DNA of 64,000 nucleotides. Origin: Tetrapyrgos nigripes (lineage: Eukaryota > Basidiomycota > Agaricomycetes > Agaricales > Campanellaceae). This document shows positions 11,056-22,698 of the stretch, piece by piece. The position numbers were made by a program, and so were the translations under genes. Each line of letters begins with the position of its first letter. The first letter of the stretch is position 1. The DNA is taken from assembly GCA_013368315.1 (NCBI GenBank), contig JAACJM010000226.1:1-64000 (forward strand). Direction: 5' to 3'. The notes beneath the pieces are model-generated. The model was not told where the DNA came from and did not search any database. It saw only the letters and a program-made list of their open reading frames with translations.

Positions 11056-11820
11056 ATGAAATACATTCTTTTTGCTTCCTCGCTCGTTGTTTTGACAAAT
11101 CTTCTGGGTATGTACTCTGTCCTTTTACTTGCTGCCCTACCATTCACTAGAGTGCTCATCATGATCCACAGGCTCTGTCGTCGCCGACCAATTGACGTTT
11201 TACCAAGTTGTGGATCCAAGTGACCCTGGAGACGTCTTCCCTACAGATGCACCTGCTGCCATTCCTATTGGCGCAGCTGATGGTGCAACTACCTATCGCA
11301 TTGAGGATATAATCACCGACCCCGTCACCGATACTAATGGTGCTGTAAGTACGCAAACTGTTACTTATACCGGTGCGTCGCTTCATTCTCCACTCCACTC
11401 CCATGGGCTGAATGAGATACATCACCGGGACCTCCCTTTCTTCCTTCTAAACTTCCTGACCACCAACCATTCAATACCATCCCATTAATGCTGCCATGAT
11501 GTCACTTAGCAACCATCGTTGCTTCCTCTGCTGGGTGGAAGGTCGAACAACCTGCTGAGGACGGCGAAGGGGGTGGCGAAATCGAATGTCATACACCTGA
11601 TGCCCAGGGTAATGGTGAATGCATTGTACGCGCAAACCTAGACGGGACTACATTCGCTACCACTCAGACCGGTAGCATGGTCTCTCTTGTGGTTTCGGTT
11701 TCTGGCACTGCTGGTAACGGAGGCAGCGGTAACAACAAGAAGGCTGCTCGCGGACTGATTGGCGGGATGATAGGTGCTGTTGTTGGCGGTGTTGTATTCG
11801 GGGGATTGTTATTGATCTAA
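11056..11820 (+). CDS. Small secreted protein with C-terminal glycine-zipper anchor, unknown function
   Basis: Three exons (11056-11107, 11172-11372, 11510-11820) give 187 residues. The start is an N-terminal signal peptide (MKYILFASSLVVLTNLLG, then SVVAD). The body is Thr/Asp-rich (for example DQLTFYQVVDPSDPGDVFP and TVTYTATIVASSAGW) with two cysteines (in IECHT and GECIV). The end is a Gly-rich hydrophobic helix, GLIGGMIGAVVGGVVFGG, which could be a membrane segment or a GPI-type signal. I do not recognise the family; similar one-pass or anchored small proteins of unknown role are common in agaricomycetes. Both introns fit phase exactly (57-nt class and 137 nt), and there is no frame lesion. 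It follows the DPBB gene in the same direction, about 0.9 kb away. Confidence 0.8.
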
Positions 11821-11971
11821 GCGGCCTTGTACTGGGTTTTTGGGCATATGGTCTTTTCAGTTTATTCATTGGGTTATGTACATGTCTCAGAGTCTCTAGA
11901 TCTTTCACGTCGGAATTATGAGTATCACATGGTCCTTACAGTGTGACTGCAATATTAATAGTGCAATGAAA

Positions 11972-12235
11972 TTACGAGGCCTTTAGCCGAGTTAACTTAT
12001 GTCGTCTTCGCAACTTTTCCACGCCTGCAATTTCTATTGGCCAGTCTCTATGATGCCGACAACCGAACGAGGATGCCGTCGGCTTTTTGATCCGACCCAA
12101 GCTGTCGTCAACCATGAACAAACAATGACATAGCCCAAGTCGCATCGGATTTTCATAAGTCCTTTCACCTTCACCCTACGATGTGCTACTACAGGCCTCG
12201 TAAATTGCCATGCGAAGCAGTGGCATCTTTCCCCA
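11972..12235. repeat. Dispersed ACGAGGCC repeat, copy of about 230 bp
   Basis: The copy begins ACGAGGCCTTTAGCCGAGTT and ends AGGCCTCGTAAATTGCCATG, so its ends are inverted copies of ACGAGGCCT. The right flank continues into GCGAAGCAGTGGCATCTTTC. This is the same terminal signature as the elements at 21,239, 24,732 and 36,650-37,500. Confidence 0.65.
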
Positions 12236-12369
12236 GTGGATACTTGCTCTTATGACCCGTCCCGTGGCGTGGACCAGGAACGTCTTTTAATTTAGCGCCG
12301 TGTATATCGGCGAATGACGCATGGTTGACGCGATGTGTAGATTGATAACTCGTTTCTTTCTTGCTAGCC

Positions 12370-13805
12370 ATGATGACCTCTTCGCCGTATAAACCACTCG
12401 TCTTTGTACGTCACTCATCTTTCTTTTCAGAGTGCTTGGAGCACCCACTCCTACTGATTACCCTTATAACAGGTTACCGGCGCGTCTGGGTACATCGGGT
12501 ATGGGGTAGTCTATCAGCTTCTAGAGGCAGGCTACCGCGTTAGAGGGTTTGTTGCCCATTCATACTATCTTCTCAAGTCTTCCTTGGATAACCTCTGGAC
12601 CGTAGTGCAGCTCGGAACACCAAAGTTGATCGCCTGAATCTGGCTCTGAAAAAGTACGTCAACGAGGGTCTGTTCGAAGCCGTTGAAATCCCGGACATTG
12701 CTTCGGGTGATTTGAAGAAAATCCTAGCGGGCGCAGACGCTGTCATTCATACTGCTGCCCCTTTGATCGGTAAAAGTCATGCTGAGGTTGCATTTCGAGT
12801 GCGTGGTCCACGATTTCCTGCTTTCTATTTAATACCGTGCATATAATCCTTGTTATCAGACCGCTGTAGAAGGATCTCTCCATGTACTTGAGGAAGGTTA
12901 TAAACTTGGAATCAAGAGGTTCGCAGTGACGGGATCAGTTGCGTCGTTTCCAAGTAGTGGGCCTTTCGGTGACGATGGTGCGTAGTACGTCTTTAACTCG
13001 ATGTTAGGCTGCTGCTAAAGCCTAAGTTCGGTCGGTATGTACGTTCATTCCACGTACTTATCGTGTATACAGATTGGAACACATTGACCAAAGAAGAAGC
13101 AATTGAATCCAACAACCCTCGAACAATTTATCTCGTCCAGAAGAAAGTCGGTGAACAGGCTGTCAGAGAGTTTTCAAAAGAACATCCCGAAACCCGTATA
13201 GCAATATGTGAGTTCTCACTGACTTGGATAAGTTTAACCACCCACTATTGCGCCTCCAATCAGTCAACCCGCCCTATGTTTACGGTCCCTTCTCCCCTGG
13301 ATTCCAACACATCCTCGGATCACAATGGAAAGACCAGCTCGCTGCGGGAACTCGGCCTCTATCTACAGCCGGCCAGATTTATGGTCTTTTAGAAGGCGAG
13401 AAAGCGAATAATTTTGCGGCTCTACAGCCTGTACCCTACGTCGATATACGGGACGTGGCGAAGGTTCATATAGCTGCCCTTCAGCTGGATCACGAAGTCC
13501 CGGAACCGTTGAATGCTCCACGTCTCCTGGTCGTGTCTCCGTATCTTCCGAAATTTGGGGAGTCACTTGAGGTTATCAGGAAGGAGAGACCGAGTTTGGA
13601 AGGGAGGTTGGTGAGGCTGGAGGGGGTGGAGGAAGTGAAAGGTGGTAGAGACTTGAAAGAGTTCGATGAGGTGAAGACAGGATTGAAGAAAATTGAGGAA
13701 GTGCTTGGGATTAGGGAAGATGAGTATAAGACCTTTAGGGAAACTATTCTTGACACTGTTGACTCGTTGATTGCGTTGGAGGGCTTTAATTGGGGAGAGA
13801 TATGA
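12370..13805 (+). CDS. Extended SDR: NAD(P)-dependent epimerase / dihydroflavonol-reductase-like
   Basis: Six exons (12370-12405, 12473-12546, 12606-12798, 12860-12977, 13073-13207, 13264-13805) join in phase to give 365 residues. The Rossmann motif TGASGYIG starts at residue 14, and VRGAARNTKVDRL follows as the cofactor-specificity loop, whose Arg favours NADP(H). TGSVAS (about 125-130) supplies the catalytic Ser, and Y160-L-V-Q-K164 is the YxxxK pair. NPPYVYGPF and PYVDIRDVAKVH are standard for the family. Relatives include yeast Gre2-type carbonyl reductases and DFR-like ketoreductases. The likely role is reduction of a ketone or aldehyde, with unknown substrate, in the cytosol. A second ATG lies directly after the first. 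The gene appears intact and single-copy here. Confidence 0.9.
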
Positions 13806-14509
13806 TGGATGTGTAGAAATAGTAGATGACCATGTAACGTCCGTGTTTGCAATCTTTACAAATTGATAAGTTTTCTACATACTCTTCCTCCGGAACTATC
13901 TCTTTTACTCCATCTTCGGGTATTTCATCCTCCTGTGCATTAGCTAGTGCCTCCATCAACATCTCTTCCTTATTCATACCCCGACGGCTGGGCAGTAAAT
14001 CACCAAAAAGAGTCTATAGTCCCATAAAAGCGGGTTTACATAGGCAAAATGAACTGCCATGACTTCTGGAGTGGAAAGGAAGAAGTTACGACGTAGTATC
14101 GGGGGTGCAGTATGTAGATGGCTAGGAATGGAATACGGGAGCATTGAGGAAGGGGTGTTTCGTTGTGGGGGAAGTGGCGAGGAAGCGTCTCTTTGTGGCG
14201 GAACTAAGGTTACAAAAACAAAATGAACCAACTTTCGACGGAGACTGGGAGGTAGCTTGTGACGGTGAGAAGTTATGGGGTATGGACATGATGGTGGGTC
14301 TCAGATTTCGCACGGAGAGGGGGTGTTGAATGAGGAGGTAAATCTTGGAAGAGTATGAAGTGAAAATTGATGACTCAACACGTCGTAGGTTGCTTCAACA
14401 TCCAATTCCGAGGAGGCTGAGGAGGTTGGCTATTTGGGACTAAACGACCGAATGAGTTGATAGGTATGCTCTAGTTACGGAGACAAAAAGAATGCTCTCA
14501 ATGTAGTCT
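13806..14509. other. Intergenic, nothing secure
   Basis: Minus-strand open frames at 13,786-13,977 (Glu-rich, with CKDC) and 13,974-14,313 do not join convincingly and match no family I know. A small gene cannot be excluded. Confidence 0.35.
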
Positions 14510-15880
14510 TCAGCTAGAGCTCATGGCTAGCCATTCATCCGCCTCTCGATGAAAATGGCGACCACCTGCGGCCGTAATAAGTAGGTGGATCGAATAAGAA
14601 AGAGAACTGAACCTACAGAAGACGGCACGTTGAAGAGTCTGGAAACTTCCCGTCAGTGATCTGGCCATCCTTTGCGGCATATCCAGCTCTAACATACGCC
14701 TATTATGTTGGGTCGCGGCGCAATTGATCATGAATGTTTTGAGATTCGTAAATTCAAGAATCCGTTCTCCAAATCTTCCTGGCACGGTCTGGGAGTGGAA
14801 ACATTCTTCTGGTTAGTTGATCTGATACATAGAGACTTCAGGGAACTTACGAAGACCGCTCCATCAGCATTTATCAAATCGCCAGTTTGGTATGAAAACC
14901 GGATAGACAACGTTTCGAGGTCATCGGGAAGAAAGCAGACAACTTGATCCAAAAGATACAGGTCCACCGGAGACATGATAACCTCGAACGTTAAAGAACG
15001 AGCAGGGGAAATACTCGTACTAAGCTGATTCGTCCGTTCATCATTCTCATCCCATCTGTCCGCTCGTCCTTTCAACTGTGAAAGACACTGTAGATGATCA
15101 TCCGCCTTGGTAAGATTGTCCTTCGTGATATCCAGAGTGACTTGGGTCAACGAACACGCGTTTCGAAGGATGTGTTTTAGAACGAGTATCGGTCCTCGGT
15201 ATGAGCGGAGAGCAGGAAGAGACATGGGCTCGACGTCGCGCAGCTGGGTAGGCTGTACTAGTACAGCAAGCCTGTCGACGATATACGTGAAAATTTGTAA
15301 CCTGGCAATCTGAGGATGTCGACGAAGAAAGTCGAAAAATTCGAGGATGTACTCTTGAGTAGCTGGAAGTAGTATCGTGAGCTCTGTAAGGTTGGAGAAC
15401 GTTTTTGAGAATAACGCGTCCTGATAGAAGTACATGATATCATGAGCGGATAATGCCCGGAACTTCAGATAGATCTGGATTGTACTGGCGTTCTTTATAC
15501 GTTGAAGAATGATTTCAAGTTTCGTCGGGGATCTGGGTAGTCTCCAGAAAAATGATAAGAAACTAAATAGGCTTCCACATCCAGAGCAGTACTAACATCG
15601 GGTCATTCAATAGAACTTTGAAATACTTCACTTGCAAAGCCAACTTTTCGCCTGACGGTTCACCGAAAGTGCGGGTCAATTTCGTCGCCATCGACAAGTA
15701 AGTGATTGTGAGGGAACGATATAGGGAATTGACTCCTAAATCATATAGGTCTTTAGAAACGCGTAACATGGCAGCGTGTTCCGTATATCGACTGCAATTC
15801 ATGATCTCGAGTTTGATCTCATTCGGCAGCTGAAGAAAACCCTTTAGTGAGGACTTTTTTTGGCGACGGCGATTTGGCAT
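14510..15880 (-). CDS. F-box protein
   Basis: Four exons (15880-15597, 15541-14851, 14788-14617, 14565-14510) join in phase to give 400 residues. A basic start (MPNRRRQKK) is followed by an F-box-like segment at about residues 14-55: FLQLPNEIKLEIMNC, then LRVSKDLYDLGVNSLYRSL. The rest is made of leucine-rich, irregular helical or LRR-like repeats, as in the large basidiomycete F-box families (for example LTELTILLPATQEYILEFFDFL and LETLSIRF). The family role is substrate recognition in SCF ubiquitin ligases through Skp1 binding; the substrate is unknown. The first intron uses the less common acceptor GAG in my model. An alternative CAG-type site would add a few residues but needs an unusually short intron. 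Confidence 0.8.
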
Positions 15881-16281
15881 TATGTCTGAGAGGTGGTCAT
15901 AGAGGGCTTGATCTTGGTAAATTAAGCCCATAGAGCAAAAAGACCACTCACAGAGATGCTTGGACGTGGTGGTTCGAGACCAGTCGAGAACGAGTCCCGT
16001 GACCGTCGATCGGCGCTTTGCGCCAGAATAGTAGAAGGTGATGCCAAACAAAGATAGATACGCGGCGTCCTCGACGATAAGAGTACAACGCTACGATGAC
16101 GAATTCTAGCGGGCAGAAACATTGGAGGAGCCTTACATATTGATGTAGGTTCAATTCACAGTGATTGGGCCACAAGCTGAGCAATATCATAAATTCTACT
16201 TGTACATTTTATCTTGCTTACACCTCGATGTACATGGGGACAGTAATACATCAGGATACTAGCAGGAGTGTTAGCAGTGAA

Positions 16282-16861
16282 TTATGACTTTGATTGGGAG
16301 TAGGAGATGGAATAGGGGTATCCGTTGTTAATGTAAAGGTATGGTCTCGGCTGGTAGTATAGTGGAGATGTTGTGGAAGGATTATGGGCAGGAGGTGGCG
16401 TTGCTGGTGGAGGCAAGACATTTTGAGTGACGACCAGGCCCATAGGTTTGAGGGCGTTTTCTGCTTGTAGGAAGTGAGCGTCTTTGCGCATGAAGAAATA
16501 GTCGAGGCAGCGGCTATGCAATGTGATGCTGGTACCTAACGGGTTCCTGTGGATATTTTCTTTGCGGCGAGAATGCAAAGAAGGCAGACGAAGCATGGAC
16601 TGGGACTTGGTGTTGCATTTCCAGCTCGGGAAGCGATAGGATTGGTGTACGGCGTCTGGTCATCACAAACTTTGTCGGAGTGACCGGAGACTGCTGAGAT
16701 TACCGGGCTTTCTTGGAAGCACACTGCTGCGACTGAGGTGTGGCAGGAGAAGGTTCATTTGTCTTCTTGAAGTGTTTGAGGTACGAGAAGCCGAATTGGG
16801 AGATGTCTAGGGGGAAAGACTGACGGACAATGGACTTGGAGTAGGAGTTAGGGGGTTCCAT
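16282..16861 (-). CDS. Hypothetical protein, at least two exons
   Basis: From ATG at 16,861 the frame opens MEPPNSYSKSIVRQ and continues through LDISQFGFSYLKHF to KKAR at 16,704, where a GTAATC donor appears. Removing 48 bases (16,703-16,656) continues in phase into RRTPILSLPELEMQ, then FFAFSPQRKYPQEPVRY, and ends at TAG near 16,511. A second protein-like frame at about 16,480-16,282 (LPPPATPPPAHNPST, PYLYINNGYPYSIS, ending in TAA at 16,282) is probably a further exon, but I could not find a phase-compatible junction. The function is not recognisable: the protein is basic, Ser/Pro-rich and perhaps nuclear. Confidence 0.45.
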
Positions 16862-18477
16862 AAGAGACGCTGAGGACAATAGATAGGTAGACTACACCAT
16901 TCCAAAACCACTGGAAAGCATGCTTAGGATCCATAGCAGTAACGAATTTGTTTTAGACATACCTGGACATCTCAGACGACCACCTTCCAACGATCTTGCA
17001 TAGATCTTGTTTTTGTGTCTGAGGCCGAGAAGTCTGCCAGTATAACTTGAGTATTACATCCGGCGGCAAAATTTTGAGCAGGTGAGGATTTTGAGTGGCA
17101 TATTCTGAGTGGGCTGAGGCAGCCAGAAGAAGGGAACGGCGGAGAGAGTGGTAGAAGGTTGACCTACAAGCCCTTCAAAATTTCCAGAAGGCATGTCAAT
17201 AATGACAAATAATAAAGTGTCGCAAACAAACTCGGCCAATCAGAGGAGGGCTTGGAACGAACCTATACATTAAGGCGTGGTCCCCTTGGATTTATAAGTA
17301 GTACACAAGGTAAAGAATAAAGTTACTAACTCGTTACCTCAATTTTACCTTACGGGGCGGGACTCGAGAAGATTTCCCCTTATGCCTTGAGCCATTCTGC
17401 TCGGCATTGGATTAAAGGGGTGTGGGCCAATGCTACGCGTGGCGGGTATGAGGCCATCTCCACTCATCAAAACCTATTCAGCTGTCAAACGCGTCTATCT
17501 CATCGAACAGATTTTCGAGTTCGGAAGGAAAATTTTCAGGTTTTGAGATACAGAATGTGGAAACAGACTATAGAAATGAGAGACTTCATCAGCAATCATG
17601 TCAAAACAAAAATCCAAATGGAAGAACATGAAGGAAATGGAAACAGAAAGGGAAATACAAGAAAGTTAACATATGTTATGATAATAAAGCCCACCTTTCT
17701 CATCCGAATACTTGAAGAACCCATGTAAAAAGTCCATGTAGAAAAGTCAAAGGTAGAACGGACTTTGTTGGTAGTGGAAAGATGTAAGCTTGATTCAGGA
17801 ATGGCAGGAAGGAGCAGGCACGGTCGGACCGGGAGACATAGAGGCACTAAGTGAGGAAGAAACCTGGCGAAAATAGTCTCACGGTCTCAAATGCTGCGAT
17901 TCGAGAATAAAAAGCGAGGGCAAAGTCTAAAATCAGAAAGTGAAGGGAAGAGAAAGAGGAGAAAGCGAAAACAGGTTGTTTGCCTACAGCCTCCGAACAA
18001 ACAAATGACATATGTATGGAAGCAAAACAAAGCAGAAGAAAAGCAACAACAAAAACATAGCCACACGCGGAAAGAGAGTGTAAGAAACTCAGCCTCATTT
18101 CATTCGGCCTCGTAATTAGGAAATACTATACTACAGAACAATCAGCACAGCTATCTACTATTGTACTCGCACTTGGTGTACTTAATTAGCATACCTATAT
18201 TTGTATCTTCGCGGTCGCCATGACCAGATAGATCTACAGCAGTTTAAACACACTACGAACTCGTCCTCCCTGGAAGTGGTTGATCCCGTGGTGATGATGT
18301 ACCTAAATATTGCATATAGTAGCTACGTATACATCGGGTTGCCTCCCGGACCCCCAGCGTATCAGTTCTTGGTCCCGTATCAATGGCTCCTCCAATCCGA
18401 AACCAGGATTCATGAAGGGGGTGTGGGCCACCGCTGCGCGTGGTGAGTACGAGGCCGTATTCTATGTTAAACACTTA
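16862..18477. other. Gene-poor stretch with repeat fragments
   Basis: No secure gene was found. Two similar 45-bp pieces containing GGGGTGTGGGCCA and GCGTGG(C/T)G(G/A)GTA(T/C)GAGGCC (about 17,405-17,453 and 18,416-18,464) are relics of the ACGAGGCC repeat family. CCTCATTTCATTCGGCCTCG at about 18,092 recurs at about 20,708. The plus-strand frame 17,387-17,728 and the Lys/Arg-rich frame 17,891-18,115 have no family resemblance. Confidence 0.4.
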
Positions 18478-18765
18478 TTATTCAACTGCATCTCCATTTT
18501 CTGTACAGACATATAGAACCACCACTGCTTTTTTATTTGCAAAATACTCTAACCTATCAACTTCCATTGTTGGAGATAACTTCTTTGGTGTACCAGATCC
18601 TATTCCATCATATAGCCACTCCTGCGTCCTATCAAACATTCTGGTGATGAAGTGATTATCTCCAAAATAAATGATGCCATTGATGTGATAACTTTGAGAC
18701 TCAGTTTCGATAGTCACATGTATAACATCATCAATCAACATATCACTTTCGTAGGGTCGACTCAT
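18478..18765 (-). pseudogene. Fragment of a transposon-associated or protease-like protein
   Basis: This is a 95-codon open frame with GIIYFGDNHFITRMFD followed by TQEWLYDGIGSG. It resembles the C-terminal His-containing region of ubiquitin-protease-like domains found in many repetitive agaricomycete proteins; that match is from memory and weak. There is no upstream exon for the catalytic Cys part. The frame stops next to a 171-bp tandem duplication. Confidence 0.35.
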
Positions 18766-18767
18766 GA

Positions 18768-19109
18768 TGTATCTTTGTGAATGATATATGTGGCTGTAAA
18801 CTCAAAGCTCTTGTCAATTAAGTACAAATATCTTTCTCATTGTCGATGATCAGAGCACAAAAATATTTCCTTTGTCATAGTATGTGAGCCTGAAAATGAG
18901 CTAACAATATTGAGTCATGAACGGCCCGAGTAGCTCAGTGTATCTTTGTGAATGATATATGTGGCTGTAAAATCAAAGCTCTTGTCAATTAAGTACAAAT
19001 ATCTTTCTCATTGTCGACGATCAGAGCACAAAAATATTTCCTTTGTCATAGTATGTGAGCCTGAAAATGAGCTAACAATATTGAGTCATGAACGGCCCGA
19101 GTAGCTCAG
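18768..19109. repeat. Tandem duplication, two units of 171 bp
   Basis: Units 18,768-18,938 and 18,939-19,109 are nearly identical; I noticed two base differences. Each starts TGTATCTTTGTGAATGATA and ends ACGGCCCGAGTAGCTCAG. The close similarity means a recent duplication. It lies between two degraded coding fragments. Confidence 0.9.
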
Positions 19110-19138
19110 CAAACTCCAGATTTTTTGAAGTGGATAGG

Positions 19139-20118
19139 TCAAGGATAGGTTAAGGAGACTGGAGAGCTACATACCGAAGTATCACATATATTTTCTCCGC
19201 TTTTAGTCATATACCTACGAGTAGTCCCATTCCGCATGGTCACTTGTGGACCGTTGTTATTGCATTCCATGACGAGTGTTGTGTACTTTATGAGCGGCAA
19301 AAGTCTGTAGGTGGCGTCTAATAAATTTGGCTGTCCGTCAGGACGTCCATTCTTAGGTTCCAAGTTTCTGCCTTCACATAACCACAGATGTTGAGGATAA
19401 TCCGTTGGCTTCCAGCGGTGATAACTTTGTGAAAGCGATATACCTCTTAAATATTGAACCGCGCAACCTCGTTTGGCGCACATCCATTTGAGGCAACAAA
19501 CAAGAAAATCAGGATCACTCAACAATGTTATCGAGAAGATCGACGTACAAACTAGCCTATACCCTGAATTATCACCTTGAGACCTTTTCCAATGTAGTTC
19601 GTGCCCAATACTATGAGTTGCTCTTAGATCCAGTTTATTTTCAGCGCCGGTTCAACACTCTTCTCTTGATACTCAATCGTACGAGTGGGGTGGATGCAAT
19701 GAAATTGATAATGGCTATTATTTCCGGTAGCTTGCCATAAGATCAGATTCGACGCCAGTTTGCTGGAGGAAGCGAAGATAGATAAGCCAATCTTCTAAGA
19801 TCTTGGAGCGGGTAGTTGGGAAGAGCATGATGAGTCGGGAGACTTTAGAATGAGGAAGAATGGCTGCGAGGTATTTGACTGTGGTGCTGGAGGACATATA
19901 ATTTGTGTTGCCTAGAAAAGAGAAAGGTGGACAGCTAACGATAACTGACAGAAAAAAGGCATTCGTCTAAAGTGACTTACAGTCAAGTAAGATATCCCAT
20001 TCTTCCCAGATAAAATTCCACAGACCGTGTCTATGCCATGACTAGCGTTTGGTATGAATACCACCTCATCTACTCTTTCCTTCCCAACAATAGCTCTAGA
20101 CTCTACTATCATGGCCAT
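19139..20118 (-). pseudogene. PLP-dependent class V aminotransferase (isopenicillin-N-epimerase-like) remnant
   Basis: Separate minus-strand pieces match successive parts of this family. 20118-19981 has VDEVVFIPNASHGIDTV. About 19,910-19,735 has TVKYLAAILPHSKVSR, then LIMLFPTTRSKILEDW. About 19,730-19,650 has IIAIINFIAS, about 19,625 has ATHSIGHEL, and 19525 onward has SDPDFLVCCLKWMCAKRGCAV, where the Lys of 'LKW' occupies the place of the PLP-binding lysine (normally CHKW). Between pieces the frame changes and stops occur (TAA TAG at about 19,735). The N-terminal exon is missing. The family would act as a desulfurase, lyase or epimerase, but this copy is dead. Confidence 0.7.
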
Positions 20119-20710
20119 TGAACCCCTCGAATCAGTGGAACTTATTGGATTCCTGAGTGATTAACCCAGCTGGACGTCGAAAGTAGAATGGACTTTGTAG
20201 ACGAGCTCATTATCAAGCATAGTGTGGAGGATGGCCTGCGTTGTTTAGGCATGATGGAAGTTGTTACGAAAATCAACGAACCAAAGCGTGATTTTTTTTT
20301 CAACAGAAAAGTCACGTTACTCTATTGGAACAAGATTGAGCGTCGCTCTTAGATGGCCAGTTAGTAGGCTTGTAACGTCGAATTTTCAAGACTCGAAGCG
20401 AAGAAAATATGGTACACATTATTTATTCGAATTCTTCTCTGGAACTACCACCATAGATATATATAATACAAATTATTGATATGAACTTCTTGTATATGAC
20501 CTGCCGCCGAATAGAAGTAGGTCCAGGTCAAGGTGCGAGTCACTTGACACGTACTAGAACAAAGACGCTAATACAGTGCATTTTTTTTGCTATCCTATTT
20601 GACATAGCCACAAGCAGAAAGCGACCGTACAGAAACACGCGAATATAATGCACTGCCACTATCCTATTCGACATAGCCACAAGCAGAAAGCGACCGTAAA
20701 GAACTCGTCC
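20119..20710. other. Intergenic with a short duplicated motif
   Basis: CATAGCCACAAGCAGAAAGC plus flanking bases occurs twice (about 20,602 and 20,674), 72 bases apart. No gene was recognised. Confidence 0.4.
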
Positions 20711-21046
20711 TCATTTCATTCGGCCTCGTAATGCGGTGTCACTAAGTGTTCGTAAGATAAATACATTGTTATTCGTGCGGTATTTTGCTCGAAATCCATT
20801 CTGAGAGGGAGGAAGAAGGTTGTTTTCTTCAAAGATATGGTAAAGACGTAGGTGTACGAATAGTGTTATAATTTTTAGCAGACACCTTTCTAAATCCACA
20901 GTGCGGTAACTTTTCGGGTCTTTCGGTGAACGACCTTGTTTCAGAATTGGGATGAAGAGGATAATATTGAGCCAGCTAAGTATATGGGATAGAACGTGTG
21001 CGTATATATATTCATTGAGAAAACGACATAATTTTTTGCTGTTCAT
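20711..21046 (-). pseudogene. Non-LTR retrotransposon reverse-transcriptase fragment
   Basis: A 111-codon frame has the order typical of fungal LINE (Tad1/L1-type) reverse transcriptases: FIPILKQGRSPKDPKSYRTV, then LERCLLKIITLFVHLRL, then LLPPSQNGFRAKYRTNNNVF. This covers only the fingers region; the YxDD catalytic core, endonuclease and the rest are absent. A matching RNase H piece lies 1 kb away at 22,010-22,145 on the same strand, probably from the same or a related broken element. Confidence 0.75.
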
Positions 21047-21238
21047 GGCGAGTATAAGAAGCTACGAAACTCCATCGACTCCAGATGTAATAAAATGGGA
21101 ACACATTGCGATATGGCCTTTCTCTTCTTCAATATCTTCTACTACGAAAAATATTTTAGCGTGATTGAACTCTGGTTCTTTGCTGGTTCCACTTCCGTTG
21201 GTATTGCTTCCAGAACAACCGGAGTTTGGAGCAGCGTT

Positions 21239-21614
21239 ACGAGGCCCTTTAGGCCGAGTTAACTTATGTCGACCCCTCAATTGAGTAGCAAAGGTTCTCA
21301 CGGGTTCTAACTTTTACACGCCACCACAGCGCCCCGAAGTACCCGAACTGACGCTCGATACATCATAGCTCATTTCTGCCTTGCCGCCCACCAACCATGA
21401 TGAGCTTCAGGCATATTTACCTTCCTTTAGCAGCCATCGCAGGTCCAACTGCCGCTCTCTGAACCACTACAGGCTCCTCCACTCAACGTTCAAGATGTCA
21501 TTACAGAAGATATTAAGCTCTATCTAATTTTTTTAGTCAATTTTACAGTATTACTTACTTATACAATGGGCCTCGTAATTTGCCATGCGAAGCAGTGGCA
21601 CTTTTCCCCAGTTG
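21239..21614. repeat. ACGAGGCCC-bounded repeat, 338-bp copy without insertion
   Basis: The copy is bounded by ACGAGGCCC (21,239) and its complement GGGCCTCGT (ending 21,576), then continues AATTTGCCATGCGAAGCAGT to about 21,614. The inverted copy at 24,732-25,468 has the same length once its nested transposon and duplicated target are subtracted (338 bp). The inside contains GGCCGAGTTAACTTATGTCG and CACGGGTTCTAAC, which resemble Pol III A and B boxes. Confidence 0.8.
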
Positions 21615-22009
21615 ACTAGGTTTTCGTCTTGAATTTGACGCTTGAAGGATCTCCCACGGCGGTAAGCGCTTTCAAGTTTCGAGTAGGAGGAGCGAGAGGG
21701 AAGAGCTTGTTGGTTCGGAGGCTCTTCTGGAAGACAGGTTACGGTCTTTGGGGTTCAATTCAGTGAAGCTTTGAATTACTGATGTAACTTGGATAATCCA
21801 CTGGAGGTTCCCGAAGGAGTAGTCATTGTCTGGTGAAGAAAAGTCGAGGGATCGGCCTTCATTAACAAGACGATCTGCAGCCGGGACGTATGAAAAGGTA
21901 ATGGATAAATGACGTACTTTAAGCCATTTAGCAATACATTTCATCATGAATCATGATGTCCGCGTTCTCGCAGTTAAAACTCCTCCTCCTCATCCTACAA
22001 CCCTATGTA

Positions 22010-22145
22010 CCCTGTTTTGGACCCCACCAGCAGATAGCTCGAATAGCGTATTGTGAGTCAGTATAAATGTTCATCGCTGTTGCGCGAGTGGTACAGCAGG
22101 ACTGAATTGCAGCTAACTTGATGGCGTATAATTTAGATGCTTGCC
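22010..22145 (-). pseudogene. Retrotransposon RNase H fragment
   Basis: The minus strand reads SKLYAIKLAAIQSCC and, further on, MNIYTDSQYAIRAICWWGP. 'IYTDSQYAI' is the signature of RNase H domains in fungal retrotransposons, where the Asp is catalytic. There are no flanking domains and stops on either side. Confidence 0.65.
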
Positions 22146-22698
22146 AGCTCACCCGGTCACCAACCTGTACTTGCACAAAACCGCTGCTGTTCTAGAATTG
22201 ATTGCCACCTCAATCCTAACTGCCGTTTCAAAGGAACTATGTCGCAATCAATTAACCCTGTCTTAGGTACTGACCATTCGCGAACTCAACTCGTATGAGC
22301 TCATACCAGTGCTAGTGGTCTAATTTGGACTCCTACGAGGAACCCGCTACCGTATCTTGGATAATAGAACTAGAGCCTTATTGGTTGCCACCGATATGGT
22401 AAGGCGTCGCATCTTACCGCAAAAAAAAAAAACACCGACCACAGGCCTAGGGTCCACGAAGGGGCAAGCAACCAATTGCAAAGTGATGGTGCCGCGACCT
22501 GGCACATTCACAGTAGGTAACACGGAATGGCCGTTCCAGCGCTGCATCACGGGTCTCCCTGCAAGTATTTAACGATTTGACAGGAGTCGAAGGTAAACCA
22601 TTGGCTGGTCCAATTCTGCCTCGCCCCTGAAACCGCTGGTCGGATCGTCGTGATTGGAACCTCTCTCGGCACTGTATACCCTCAGGACCAGACAGACA

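Noticed and set aside
16282..16596. Single-exon 104-codon gene
   Set aside because: Its first half is in a different frame from a better-supported upstream exon pair (16,861-16,511). I list the locus as one hypothetical gene with an unresolved last exon instead.
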